Assembly (NCBI RefSeq): GCF_001051995.2
Contig: NZ_CP014646.1
Span: forward strand, 2,480,001-2,544,000
Origin: Thauera humireducens
GTDB lineage: Bacteria; Pseudomonadota; Gammaproteobacteria; Burkholderiales; Rhodocyclaceae
Length of the DNA stretch: 64,000 bases
Direction: 5' to 3'
In this document: positions 54,316 to 63,422 of the stretch, in pieces
How positions within the stretch are numbered: position 1 is the stretch's first letter
Layout of the letters: each line of letters opens with the position of its first letter
The notes under the pieces: model-generated
What the model was told of the DNA's origin: nothing
The model's database searches: none
Seen by the model: only the letters and a program-made list of their open reading frames with translations
Program-made: the position numbers and the translations under genes

Positions 54316-55098
54316 ATGGAATCAAAGATTGCGTTCGACCTCGCCGACGGCATCGCCACCGTCACCCTGCACAATCCGGGCAAGCTCAACGCGGTCAACG
54401 CCGCGATGTGGCGTGGCCTCTCCGCCGCGCTGCGACGCGTCGCCGACACCCCGGAGGTACGCTGCGTGATCCTGCGCGGCGCCGGCGAGGAGGCCTTCGC
54501 GGCCGGCGGCGACATCGAGGAGTTCCTGACCGTGCGTGCCACGGTGGAGGATGCCCTGCACTATCACGAGGAACTCGTCGCCAATGCGCTGGATGCCATC
54601 CGCGACTGCACGGTCCCGACCGTGGCCGCCATTCGCGGCGCCTGCATTGGCGGCGGACTCGAGATCGCCGGCTGCTGCGATATCCGCATCGCCGGCGAAT
54701 CCTCGCGTTTCGGGGCGCCGATCAACCGCCTGGGCTTCTCGATGTATCCGGGCGAGATGGCCGGCCTGTTGGCGCTGGTCGGCCCCGCGGTGATCCTGGA
54801 AATCCTGCTGGAGGGGCGCATCCTGAGCGCGCGCGAGGCGCTGCAGAAGGGCCTGCTGTCGCGTGTGGTCGACGACGAGCAGGTGTTCGACGAGGCTGCT
54901 GCCTGTGCAAGGCGCATCTGCGCGGGCGCGCCGCTGGTGGCGCGCTGGCACAAGCAATGGGTGAAGCGGCTGATGACGGGAGCACCGCTCACCGAGGACG
55001 AGAAGCGCCAGGCATTCGACTTCCTCGCCACCGAGGACTACCGCGAAGGGCTGGACGCCTTCCTCGCCAAGCGCTCCCCCGTGTTCAAGGGACGCTGA
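54316..55098 (+). CDS. Enoyl-CoA hydratase/isomerase family protein
   Basis: A 260-residue crotonase-fold protein with the oxyanion-hole segments RGAGEEAFAAGGDIEEF and IRGACIGGGLEIAGCCDIRI. At the second catalytic glutamate position of hydratases the sequence reads GFSMYPGEMAGLLALVG. The first catalytic Glu (hydratase E144-like) lies in GLEIAG. The reaction (hydration, isomerisation or hydrolysis) is not fixed by sequence. The start at 54316 begins the family match; an in-frame ATG at 54274 would encode 14 unrelated residues overlapping the putative operator. Confidence 0.85.
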   Translation: MESKIAFDLADGIATVTLHNPGKLNAVNAAMWRGLSAALRRVADTPEVRCVILRGAGEEAFAAGGDIEEFLTVRATVEDALHYHEELVANALDAIRDCTVPTVAAIRGACIGGGLEIAGCCDIRIAGESSRFGAPINRLGFSMYPGEMAGLLALVGPAVILEILLEGRILSAREALQKGLLSRVVDDEQVFDEAAACARRICAGAPLVARWHKQWVKRLMTGAPLTEDEKRQAFDFLATEDYREGLDAFLAKRSPVFKGR

Positions 55099-55152
55099 AC
55101 GGCGCGCCCCGCCCGCCGTCGTGAAGCCGGGGCGGGACGGGAACGGACCGGG

Positions 55153-56613
55153 TCAGCGCGCGGGGGACGCGCCCGCCTCCCGCAGCGCTTCCTCGAACAG
55201 CGCCTTCTTGTCGATCTCGAGCGGCGTCGGCGCCTCGGGCGGGCAGATCGAGGCCGGATCCAGGACTTCCTGCTCCGCGCCGAGTTCGGCCTGGGTCGGC
55301 ATGTCCTCGCGCGCAACGTCGAGCGCACGCATCAGCGTCCCCATGCCGGCGAGCGTGCGAGCTTGCGCCAGCACGAGATCGTAGCGGGCATTCACGTAAG
55401 CACGCCGGGCCTGGAAGTACTCGTTCTCGGTGTCGAGCAGGTCGAGCAGCGTGCGCTGGCCGATGTCGAACTGGCGCCGGTAAGCCTCGCGCGCCTTCTC
55501 GATCGACAGCTGGTGCTGGTCGAGATAGCCCAGCTGCTCGCTCAGGCGCTGACTGTCGTTGTAGGCGATGGACAGGGTCTGACGCAGGTCGCGGCAGGCC
55601 TTCTCGCGCAGGTCCTTGGACAGGTTCAGCTCATCGGCAGCCTGGCGGATGCGCGCCTGATCCGCACCGCCGCGGTACAGGTTGTAGTTCAGGACGAGTT
55701 CGACCACGCCTTCGCGCGTGGTGCCGTTCACACCATCGAGATTGCGATCCACGGCCTGACGGGCACGCAGGTCGAGACGCGGCTGATTGGCCGCCCGACG
55801 ACTATCCACCTGCGCCTGCCCGGCACGGACGTTTTCCACCGCAGCGTTGAGCGCCGCGTTGGTGCTCAGCGCGGCACGCAAGGCATCCCCCGCCGAAGCC
55901 GGAATCAGGCTGGCGCCGATCGATTCGGGCATCGGCGCCAGCGTGTCGGCCGGCGCGGCGCCGACGATGCGCAGGTAGCGCGCGCTGACATCGTGCAGGT
56001 TCGACACCTCGGTCAGCAGGTTGGATTCGGCCAGCGCCAGACGGCCGGTCGCCTGCTCCAGATCGACACGCCGGCCGACGCCCGCGTTCGCGCGCTCCGC
56101 GATCTGGTCGTGCACCCGCTTGTGCTCGACGTAGTTCTGTTTGGCGAGCGTCACCTGCTCGCGGTAGCGGAGCACGTCGGCGTAGGCACGAACCGCCTCG
56201 AGCGCAGCCGACTCCGACGCGTCGACCAGTTCGTGGTAGCGCACCAGCCGGGCATGCCCCAGTCGCTTGACTTCGTTACGTGTGAAGAAGCCGTCGTAGA
56301 CCATCTGGTTGAGCGACAGCACCGCGCCTCGACGGTTGAAACTCTCGGTCGACTCGCCCGGCTGCCGGAGGCGCTCACGCCCCACGCCGGCAGTCAGATC
56401 CACCTGCGGCAGGAAACCGCCGCGGGCGACGTCCTGTTCGGCCTCCGCCGCCCTGAACGCGTTCCAGCGGGCCTGTACCTCGGGGTTCGACACGACGGCC
56501 TGGCGCGCGGCATCGCGCAACTGCGGCGGCAACTGCGGCGGCAACTGGGCTGCGGCCAGCGAGGGCAGCACCGCAAGCAGGGCGAGCGACAACAGGGAGC
56601 GAAGATTCTGCAT
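55153..56613 (-). CDS. TolC-family outer membrane channel (LapE-like)
   Basis: A 486-residue outer membrane efflux protein with signal peptide MQNLRSLLSLALLAVLPSLAAA and two OEP repeats of long helices. It has AVVSNPEVQARWNAFRAAEAEQDVARGGFLPQVDL, RVHDQIAERANAGVGRRVDLEQATGRLALAESNLL (in parts) and the second-half FDIGQRTLLDLLDTENEYFQARR. It is divergent from lapG, next to lapD-lapB-lapC, so it is the likely outer-membrane exit of that type I secretion system. Confidence 0.9.
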   Translation of the reverse strand: MQNLRSLLSLALLAVLPSLAAAQLPPQLPPQLRDAARQAVVSNPEVQARWNAFRAAEAEQDVARGGFLPQVDLTAGVGRERLRQPGESTESFNRRGAVLSLNQMVYDGFFTRNEVKRLGHARLVRYHELVDASESAALEAVRAYADVLRYREQVTLAKQNYVEHKRVHDQIAERANAGVGRRVDLEQATGRLALAESNLLTEVSNLHDVSARYLRIVGAAPADTLAPMPESIGASLIPASAGDALRAALSTNAALNAAVENVRAGQAQVDSRRAANQPRLDLRARQAVDRNLDGVNGTTREGVVELVLNYNLYRGGADQARIRQAADELNLSKDLREKACRDLRQTLSIAYNDSQRLSEQLGYLDQHQLSIEKAREAYRRQFDIGQRTLLDLLDTENEYFQARRAYVNARYDLVLAQARTLAGMGTLMRALDVAREDMPTQAELGAEQEVLDPASICPPEAPTPLEIDKKALFEEALREAGASPAR

Positions 56614-56823
56614 GGGTTATTGTTCCTCTGGATGTTCGACAAAGTGCGACCGGCGCCGGCTGACGACACATCTCGTCCACTATTGCTTCGGGGCCGAATA
56701 ATAGCCCGTCGGCATCGCCCCGACTGCCAACTAGTTATCGGGCAGGCGAACATGTGCGGCGGGCGAACGTCCCGAGCGACAAGCAATGCAGGATAATTCC
56801 GGGCACTAAACCCGCGCCCGTCC

Positions 56824-57537
56824 ATGCCTTCACGCCCTCTCGCCCATCGTCCGCCTCCGCCAGCGTCGCCTGCGCTCGCGGCACGGCTGTGCGCGTTGTG
56901 CTGCGGCATCGTCGCCTGCGTTGCACTGGCCCTGCCCGAGTTCGACCGCATGCAGCAAGTCGCCGCCCAGCGTTACGGCGAAACCGCTGTGGAGTCGGTC
57001 AACGCCTGGCGGCGACTGGTCGGAGAGGCGCGGGATCTGCCCGACGAACAGAAGCTCGCCCGCGTGAACGCCTTCTTCAACGCGCGGGTCAGCTTCGACG
57101 ACGACCTCCTGGTCTGGCGCACGGCGGACTACTGGGCCACCCCACTCGAGACGCTGGCCCGCAGTGCGGGCGACTGCGAGGACTTCGCCATCGCCAAATA
57201 CATGACGCTGCGCCTGCTCGGCATTGCCGACGAGCGCCTGCGCCTGATCTACGTGCGCGCCCGCATCGGCGGCGCCAACAGCAGCGTTTCGCAGGCGCAC
57301 ATGGTGCTGGGCTATTTCCCGAGCCCCGCCGACGAGCCGCTCATCCTCGACAACCTCATCCGCGACATCCGGCCCGCGGCACGGCGGCCGGATCTGTTCC
57401 CGGTCTTCAGCTTCAACGGCGACGGCCTGTGGGTCGCCGGCGCGCAGCAGTCGTCCGCTGACCCCACCGCTCGCCTGTCGCGCTGGCGCGACGTGCTCGA
57501 GCGCGCACGCCAGGAAGGCCTTGCGATCCAGCCATGA
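56824..57537 (+). CDS. lapG: Periplasmic transglutaminase-like cysteine protease LapG
   Basis: A 237-residue protein with an N-terminal membrane/signal segment (about 17-37) and a bacterial transglutaminase-like cysteine protease domain. The catalytic triad is visible as Cys118 in SAGDCEDFAIAKY, His159 in QAHMVLGY and Asp176 in LILDNLI. LapG cleaves the N-terminal retention region of giant LapA-type adhesins, releasing cells from biofilm, and is held inactive by LapD when c-di-GMP is high. It is 37 bp before lapD. Confidence 0.92.
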   Translation: MPSRPLAHRPPPPASPALAARLCALCCGIVACVALALPEFDRMQQVAAQRYGETAVESVNAWRRLVGEARDLPDEQKLARVNAFFNARVSFDDDLLVWRTADYWATPLETLARSAGDCEDFAIAKYMTLRLLGIADERLRLIYVRARIGGANSSVSQAHMVLGYFPSPADEPLILDNLIRDIRPAARRPDLFPVFSFNGDGLWVAGAQQSSADPTARLSRWRDVLERARQEGLAIQP

Positions 57538-57574
57538 ACCGACACGACACGCATCCTCACGGAGCCTTTGCCCC

Positions 57575-59533
57575 ATGTCCCTGATCAAGCAACTCTGGCT
57601 GGCGATCAGCCTGATCACCTTACTGTCGCTCGGCGGCAGCTTCATCGTCAGCACGCTGTCGGCCCGTCACTACCTGCAGCAGGAACTGGCGGTGAAGAAC
57701 ATGGACAACGCCACCTCGCTGGCGCTGTCGCTGTCGCAGATGCCCAAGGACCCGGTGACCGTCGAACTTCAGATCTCGGCCCAGTTCGATGCAGGGCACT
57801 ATCGCCAGATCCGCTTGACGAGTCCGACCGGCGAAGTGCTGGTCGAACGCAAGTACGACGGACGAACGGCGAAAGCGCCGCACTGGTTCATGGCGATGGT
57901 GCCGATAGAAACCCGTGCCGGCATCGCCCAGGTTCAGGACGGCTGGCGCCAGTTCGGAACGCTGCAGATCGAGACGCACGACCACTACGCCTACGACTCG
58001 CTCTGGGCGGCAACCGTGCAACTGCTCTGGTGGTTCCTTGGCGGCGGACTGCTGACGGGACTCATCGGAACACTCGCGCTGAAACTGGTCACCCGCCCCC
58101 TCGGACGCATGGTCGAACAGGCGGAGGCCATCGGCAACCGTCGCTTCGTCACCACGCCCGAGCCACGCACCCGGGAGTTTCGCAGCGTTGTTCGCGCCAT
58201 GAATTCATTGTCCGGACGTATCCACACGATGCTGATCGAGGAATCGCAAAGGCTGGAACAACTACGCCGCCAGACGCAGCATGACGAACTCACCGGCCTG
58301 TTCAACCGCTCGCAGTTCCTGAACCAGCTCGATGCCGCCCTGTCTCGCGATGACGCCAACGGATTCATCTACGTCGTTCGCATCTCCAACCTGACCGGGA
58401 TGAACCAGCTCGCGGGACGTGCGAAGGTGGATGAAGTACTCGTTCATCTCGCCGCCGCGTTACGCACCTTCCCCCTCCCGGCCGACCGGATCGAGCATGG
58501 GCGCCTGAATGCATCCGAGGTCGCGCTGCTGACCCTCGGCGAGGACGAGGACAGCATCGCCGCACTCGACACTCTGACCACACAACTGCGCACTCTTGCA
58601 GCCAAGGAGCTGCCGGGCGCGGAGCTCCGTGCCGCGGCCGCTCGCTACGCGACCGGCGAGGCCCGCGGCACCCTGCTGGCACGTCTAGATGGCGCACTCG
58701 CCGGCGCGGAAGTGGACGGCGCCGCCCACACCGTGTTCGCAAACGCGCACCAACCGCTGCACACCAGCGTGGCCGACTGGCGCCAGGCCATCGTGGATGC
58801 CCTGGAACAAGACGGGCTCGCCCTGCATCGCTTTCCGGTGCTCGACCTGGCGGGTCGCGTGATGCATTTCGAGTCCCCCGTCCGCCTCCGAATGGCCGGC
58901 CGCTGGCTCAACGCAGGCCAGTTCCTGCCGTGGGCGGCACGCTGCGGCCAGATCGAGCAGATCGATGCGCGCGTGGTCGCAAGCGCGTGTGCCGCACTGG
59001 CCGACGACCCGACAGGCCCCGGACTGGCGATCAACCTTTCCACCGAAGCGCTCAGCAGCACCCGGGGCCGCGAGGACTTCATCGCAACCCTGAAGGCCCA
59101 CCGCCACATCGCGCATCGACTGTGGGTGGACGTGAAGGAAAGCTCCGCCCTGCGCTACCCCATCGAGTTCCGCATGCTCTGCGTTGCGCTGAGCGCGCTC
59201 GGCTGCAAGATCGGACTGAAGCACGCCGGCGAGGACGTTGCACGCTTCGCCGAACTGCACGATCTCGGACTCGACTACATCAAGATCAGCGCTGCCTTCA
59301 TCCGCGACATCGACGCCAACCCGGGCAACCAGGCCCTGGTCCGGGGGGTGTGTACCCTCGCACACTCGATCGGGCTGAAAGTGATTGCCGAAGGCGTCAG
59401 CAGTCACGGCGAAGCGTCGGTGCTGGCCGATCTGGGACTGGATGGCATGACCGGCCCCCGGATTGTCGAGAACAGTCGATCCAGCGGCGACGTGTCGCGG
59501 GATCCGGCGGGCCAGGCCATGACTTCGCAATAA
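57575..59533 (+). CDS. lapD: c-di-GMP receptor LapD (degenerate GGDEF-EAL)
   Basis: A 652-residue inner-membrane receptor. A helix at about 8-28 is followed by a periplasmic LapD_MoxY domain (about 30-150, containing VQDGWRQFGTLQIETH). A second helix (about 150-172) leads to HAMP, then a degenerate GGDEF domain (HDELTGLFNRSQFLNQLD present, but the signature GGDEF is replaced near HGRLNASEVALL) and a degenerate EAL domain (FESPVRL instead of EALxR). Such domains bind c-di-GMP without making or cleaving it. The bound state sequesters LapG in the periplasm. Confidence 0.92.
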   Translation: MSLIKQLWLAISLITLLSLGGSFIVSTLSARHYLQQELAVKNMDNATSLALSLSQMPKDPVTVELQISAQFDAGHYRQIRLTSPTGEVLVERKYDGRTAKAPHWFMAMVPIETRAGIAQVQDGWRQFGTLQIETHDHYAYDSLWAATVQLLWWFLGGGLLTGLIGTLALKLVTRPLGRMVEQAEAIGNRRFVTTPEPRTREFRSVVRAMNSLSGRIHTMLIEESQRLEQLRRQTQHDELTGLFNRSQFLNQLDAALSRDDANGFIYVVRISNLTGMNQLAGRAKVDEVLVHLAAALRTFPLPADRIEHGRLNASEVALLTLGEDEDSIAALDTLTTQLRTLAAKELPGAELRAAAARYATGEARGTLLARLDGALAGAEVDGAAHTVFANAHQPLHTSVADWRQAIVDALEQDGLALHRFPVLDLAGRVMHFESPVRLRMAGRWLNAGQFLPWAARCGQIEQIDARVVASACAALADDPTGPGLAINLSTEALSSTRGREDFIATLKAHRHIAHRLWVDVKESSALRYPIEFRMLCVALSALGCKIGLKHAGEDVARFAELHDLGLDYIKISAAFIRDIDANPGNQALVRGVCTLAHSIGLKVIAEGVSSHGEASVLADLGLDGMTGPRIVENSRSSGDVSRDPAGQAMTSQ

Positions 59534-59761
59534 GCCCGGGGGCGGAGCGCGTCCGCGCAAGCGCCTCCGCGCCTCGCTTTCGGGCCTGCAGGCAGGGGCC
59601 CATTCTCGAGCCATCGAGGAACACGATCACGCTTGCGGATGGTAGTCGCATGCGAAAATTCCCTTGTCGGGGCATGGATTCACTCTGCTCGTCGCAGGCC
59701 TCCGGCCCGCACTTCACGACGGCGCCTGGTCGCTACACGGACGTCGCGTCCAGCCCCCGGT

Positions 59762-59780
59762 GCGCATGATCACCATGCGC
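59762..59780. promoter_or_regulatory. Inverted repeat before lapB
   Basis: GCGCATG-ATCAC-CATGCGC is a perfect 7-5-7 repeat 29 bp before the GTG start of lapB, within the 275-bp lapD-lapB gap. The rest of the gap shows no gene. It may be an operator or a hairpin in the leader; no known consensus is recognised. Confidence 0.35.
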
Positions 59781-59808
59781 CATTTCATTCTGAGAGGTTG
59801 CCTGACTC

Positions 59809-62007
59809 GTGGCTGAAGGATCTGCAGCGGACTTTCCGCACACGTCAAAACACCCCGATGTTGCCGGGCCGGCAGCAGATGCAGTGCCCGGCAGATCCGA
59901 TGATCTGCTCGAATGCCTGCTGCTGGTGGCGCGCGCCCACGGCCGCACGATCACGCGTGACGCAGTGCTCGGCGGACTGCCTGTGGCCGACGAGGGCCTG
60001 AAGCCCTCGCTGTTCGAGCGCGCAGCCAGGCGGGCAGGCTTCACCAGCCGCATCGTGAGCAAGCCGCTCGGCGGACTCAACGACGCACTGCTGCCAACCA
60101 TCCTCCTGCTGCACGGTGACGCGGCCTGCGTGCTGACGGGCTGGAGCGAAGATCGCAGCCACGCCCGCGTGGTCTTCCCCGAACTCGGCGACACGGTGGT
60201 CGATCTCCCGGTGCAGGCCTTGCAAGCGCGCCATAGCGGCCGCGCGATCCACGTACGGCCACAGGTGCATTTCGATGCCCGCACCCCGATCGTGCGTGCG
60301 CAGCGTGGCAACCACTGGTTCTGGGGCGCGATCATCGAGAACCGCTCGCTGTACCGGGACGTCCTGCTGGCCGCTTTCATGATCAACGTGTTCGCGCTCG
60401 GCGTCCCGCTCTTCACCATGAACGTCTACGACCGCGTGGTGCCGAACAACGCGGTGGACACCCTCTGGGTACTCGCCGCAGGCGTCGTGGTCGTGCTGCT
60501 CGGCGACCTCGTGCTGCGCACGCTGCGCGGCTACTTCGTCGACCTGGCGGGCAATCGCGCCGACGTGCGGATCTCTGCCCTGATCATGGAGCGGGTGCTC
60601 GGCATGCGCATGGAAGAGCGGCCCCCTTCGGCCGGATCCTTTGCGGCCAACCTGCGTGCCTTCGAATCGGTGCGCGACTTCATCGGCTCGGCAACGGTAG
60701 TGTCCTTCATCGATGTGCCCTTCGCGCTCGTCTTCCTGGTGGTGATCGGCTGGATCGCATGGCCCATGCTGTTGCCCTTCTTCCTCGGCGTGGCCGTCGT
60801 ACTGCTCTACGCGCTGAGCGTGCAGCGTCGCATGCACGAGCTGTCGGAGCTGACCTATCGCGCCGGCGCCCAGCGCAACGCCACGCTCATCGAAGGACTG
60901 GTCGGACTGGAAACCGTGAAGTCGCTCGGCGCCGAAGCGCCGCTGCAACTCAAGTGGGAGAAAAGCGCCGCGCTGCTCGCACGGGTCGCCGCGCAGTTGC
61001 GCCTGTTGTCGGCCACCGCGACCAACGGCACATCGACCGTGCAGCAACTGGTCAACGTGTCCATGATCGTGCTCGGCGTCTATCTGATCAGCCACAACGA
61101 ATTGTCGATGGGCGGCCTGATCGCCTGCTATCTGCTGTCGTCACGCGCGATGGCGCCGATCGGGCAGGTCGCCGGGCTGCTGATCCAGTACCACAACGCA
61201 TCCACCGCACTCGAGTCGCTGGACCAGATGATGCTGCGCGAGGTCGAGCGCCCCGAGGGCAGCGCCTTCATCAGCCGCGGCAGCTTTCGCGGCGAGATCG
61301 AGTTCCGCGATGTCAGCTTTGCCTACCCGGGACAGCAGACGGAGTCGCTGCGCGCGGTATCCCTGCGCATCCGCCCGGGCGAGCGGGTCGGCATCCTCGG
61401 TCGCATCGGCTCGGGGAAGACGACACTGGAGAAACTCATCCTCGGTCTGTACCGGCCGACCGCCGGTTCCGTACTGATCGACGGCATCGATCAGCGCCAG
61501 CTCGATCCGGCCGAACTCCGTCGTCACATCGGCTACGTGCAGCAGGACATCACGCTGTTCTACGGCGCGCTGCGCGAGAACATCACCATTGCAGCCCCGC
61601 ATGCCGACGACGCCGACGTCATTCGCGCCGCGGAAACGGCCGGCATCCTCGACTTCGTCAATTCGCACCCACGCGGCTTCGACATGCTGATCGGCGAACG
61701 GGGCGAGTCCCTGTCGGGCGGCCAGCGCCAGGGCGTCGCGATCGCGCGCGCCGTCATCAAGGATCCGCCCATTCTGCTTCTGGACGAGCCGACCGCTTCG
61801 ATGGACAACTCGAGCGAGGAAGCCATCAAGCGCCGCCTGACCGAATTCGCCCGTCACAAGACCTTGCTCATCGTCACTCACCGCACCTCGCTGCTCGACC
61901 TGGTCGATCGCGTCATCGTGCTCGACGGCGGGCGCATCGTCGCCGACGGCCCCAAGGCCCAGGTCGTCGAAGCCTTGCGTCAGGGCCGTATCGGAAGGGG
62001 GTCGTGA
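59809..62007 (+). CDS. lapB: Type I secretion ABC transporter LapB
   Basis: A 732-residue permease-ATPase. The N-terminal domain of about 140 residues is C39-peptidase-like but lacks the catalytic Cys-His arrangement (a CLD domain), as in exporters of RTX adhesins. Six membrane helices follow (about 170-440), then the ATPase with Walker A GRIGSGKTTLEK near 533, signature SLSGGQRQGVAIARA and Walker B ILLLDEPTASMD. It exports a large adhesin together with LapC and a TolC protein. The start is a GTG with GAGAGG about 11 nt upstream; no in-frame ATG precedes it. Confidence 0.92.
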   Translation: MAEGSAADFPHTSKHPDVAGPAADAVPGRSDDLLECLLLVARAHGRTITRDAVLGGLPVADEGLKPSLFERAARRAGFTSRIVSKPLGGLNDALLPTILLLHGDAACVLTGWSEDRSHARVVFPELGDTVVDLPVQALQARHSGRAIHVRPQVHFDARTPIVRAQRGNHWFWGAIIENRSLYRDVLLAAFMINVFALGVPLFTMNVYDRVVPNNAVDTLWVLAAGVVVVLLGDLVLRTLRGYFVDLAGNRADVRISALIMERVLGMRMEERPPSAGSFAANLRAFESVRDFIGSATVVSFIDVPFALVFLVVIGWIAWPMLLPFFLGVAVVLLYALSVQRRMHELSELTYRAGAQRNATLIEGLVGLETVKSLGAEAPLQLKWEKSAALLARVAAQLRLLSATATNGTSTVQQLVNVSMIVLGVYLISHNELSMGGLIACYLLSSRAMAPIGQVAGLLIQYHNASTALESLDQMMLREVERPEGSAFISRGSFRGEIEFRDVSFAYPGQQTESLRAVSLRIRPGERVGILGRIGSGKTTLEKLILGLYRPTAGSVLIDGIDQRQLDPAELRRHIGYVQQDITLFYGALRENITIAAPHADDADVIRAAETAGILDFVNSHPRGFDMLIGERGESLSGGQRQGVAIARAVIKDPPILLLDEPTASMDNSSEEAIKRRLTEFARHKTLLIVTHRTSLLDLVDRVIVLDGGRIVADGPKAQVVEALRQGRIGRGS

Positions 62008-63422
62008 TGGGAGGTATCGAAGAGCGCGCCTTCAAGCGTATTGGGGACCTCGCCGATCGTCCCTCGGGTTTCGGCACCCGTGTTTTTGGCGGGCTGGTAT
62101 CGCGGCTGGCGTCGATCGAGCGCGACGACAGCCTCGACTGGTCGAGCGACGCTGACTGGGCGCGCTTGCAGCAGGAGCCGCTGCGCGCGCGCGCCCTGCT
62201 GCGAGTCGCCGCGGTGGTGGTGATCGTGCTGCTGCTGTGGGCCGCCTTCGCAAAAGTGGATGAAGTCACGCGGGGCGAGGCCAAGGTGAGCCCTTCGCGC
62301 CAACTGCAGATCGTGCAGTCGGTCGATGGCGGCGTGGTCGAGAACATCGCGGTGCGCGAAGGCCAGATCGTCGAGACCGGCGACCTGCTCCTGCAGGTAG
62401 ACCCCACCCGCTTCATGTCCTCGCTGCTGGAGAACCGTGCCGAGTACCTGTCACTCGAGGCCAAGCGCGCGCGACTGGAGGCGCTGACGCAGGGCACGCC
62501 GTTCTCGCCGCCGCCGGAGGTCGAACAGGAAGCGCCCGACATCGTCGCGCACGAACGACGGCTCTATGGATCGACCCGCGCCGAAATGGAGGCACAGCTT
62601 TCGATCGCCCGCGATCAGCTGCGCCAGCGCGAACAGGAACTGAACGAGGTCCGCGCACGCAATACGCAGGCAAGTCGCGCCTTCGAACTGGCCCAGCAGG
62701 AACTGACGGTCACCAAACCGCTGGCCTCGTCGGGCGCGGTTTCCGAGGTCGAACTGCTGCGCCTGGAGCGCGACGTCGCGCGTCTGCGCGGCGAGCGCGA
62801 ACAGTCGGCGGCGCAGATCTCACGCGTGCAGTCCGCGATCACGGAATCGACGCGCAAGATCCAGGAAATCGAACTGAATGTCCGCAACCAGCTACGGGGC
62901 GAACTGTCCGAGACCATGTCCCGCCTCGGCAGCCTGTCGCAGGGCAGCCGGATGCTGGCCGACCGCGTCAAGCACGCCGAGATCCGTTCGCCGGTGCGCG
63001 GCACCGTTCAGCGTCTGCTGGTGAATACCGTGGGCGGCGTGGTCCAGCCGGGCAAGGAAGTGGTGGAAATCGTCCCCCTCGACGACGCCCTGATCCTCGA
63101 GGCCCGGATCAAGCCGAGCGACATTGCCTTCCTGCGCCCCGGCCAACAGGCACTCGTGAAGTTCTCCGCTTACGACTTCGCCATTTATGGCGGGCTTGAA
63201 GCCGAGGTCGAACACATCTCTGCCGACACCGTGATCGATGACAAGGGCAATGCAGCCTATGTCGTTCGCGTCAGGACACACGCGTCGACGCTGGGCGAAA
63301 ATCTGCCCATCATCCCGGGCATGATGGCCGACGTGGACATCCTCACCGGCAAGAAAACCATCCTTTCCTACCTGCTCAAGCCCGTGCTGCGGGCAAAAGC
63401 CAACGCACTGACCGAACGATGA
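62007..63422 (+). CDS. lapC: HlyD-family membrane fusion protein LapC
   Basis: A 471-residue periplasmic adaptor. A cytoplasmic start of about 70 residues is followed by one membrane helix (LLRVAAVVVIVLLLWAAFA), a lipoyl-like part (SVDGGVVENIAVREGQIVETGDLLLQVD), a long alpha-hairpin (about 165-310) and a C-terminal barrel with RSPVRGTVQRLLVNTVGGVVQPGKEV (in parts) and KFSAYDFAIYGGLEAEVEHISAD. It bridges LapB to the outer membrane TolC protein. The ATG shares a base with the lapB stop (TGATG). Confidence 0.93.
   Translation: MGGIEERAFKRIGDLADRPSGFGTRVFGGLVSRLASIERDDSLDWSSDADWARLQQEPLRARALLRVAAVVVIVLLLWAAFAKVDEVTRGEAKVSPSRQLQIVQSVDGGVVENIAVREGQIVETGDLLLQVDPTRFMSSLLENRAEYLSLEAKRARLEALTQGTPFSPPPEVEQEAPDIVAHERRLYGSTRAEMEAQLSIARDQLRQREQELNEVRARNTQASRAFELAQQELTVTKPLASSGAVSEVELLRLERDVARLRGEREQSAAQISRVQSAITESTRKIQEIELNVRNQLRGELSETMSRLGSLSQGSRMLADRVKHAEIRSPVRGTVQRLLVNTVGGVVQPGKEVVEIVPLDDALILEARIKPSDIAFLRPGQQALVKFSAYDFAIYGGLEAEVEHISADTVIDDKGNAAYVVRVRTHASTLGENLPIIPGMMADVDILTGKKTILSYLLKPVLRAKANALTER

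Noticed and set aside
55090..55140. GC-rich inverted repeat between the hydratase and tolC 3' ends as a terminator
   Set aside because: CCCGCCC and GGGCGGG can pair, but there is no T-run on either strand and the spacing is loose; not enough to call.
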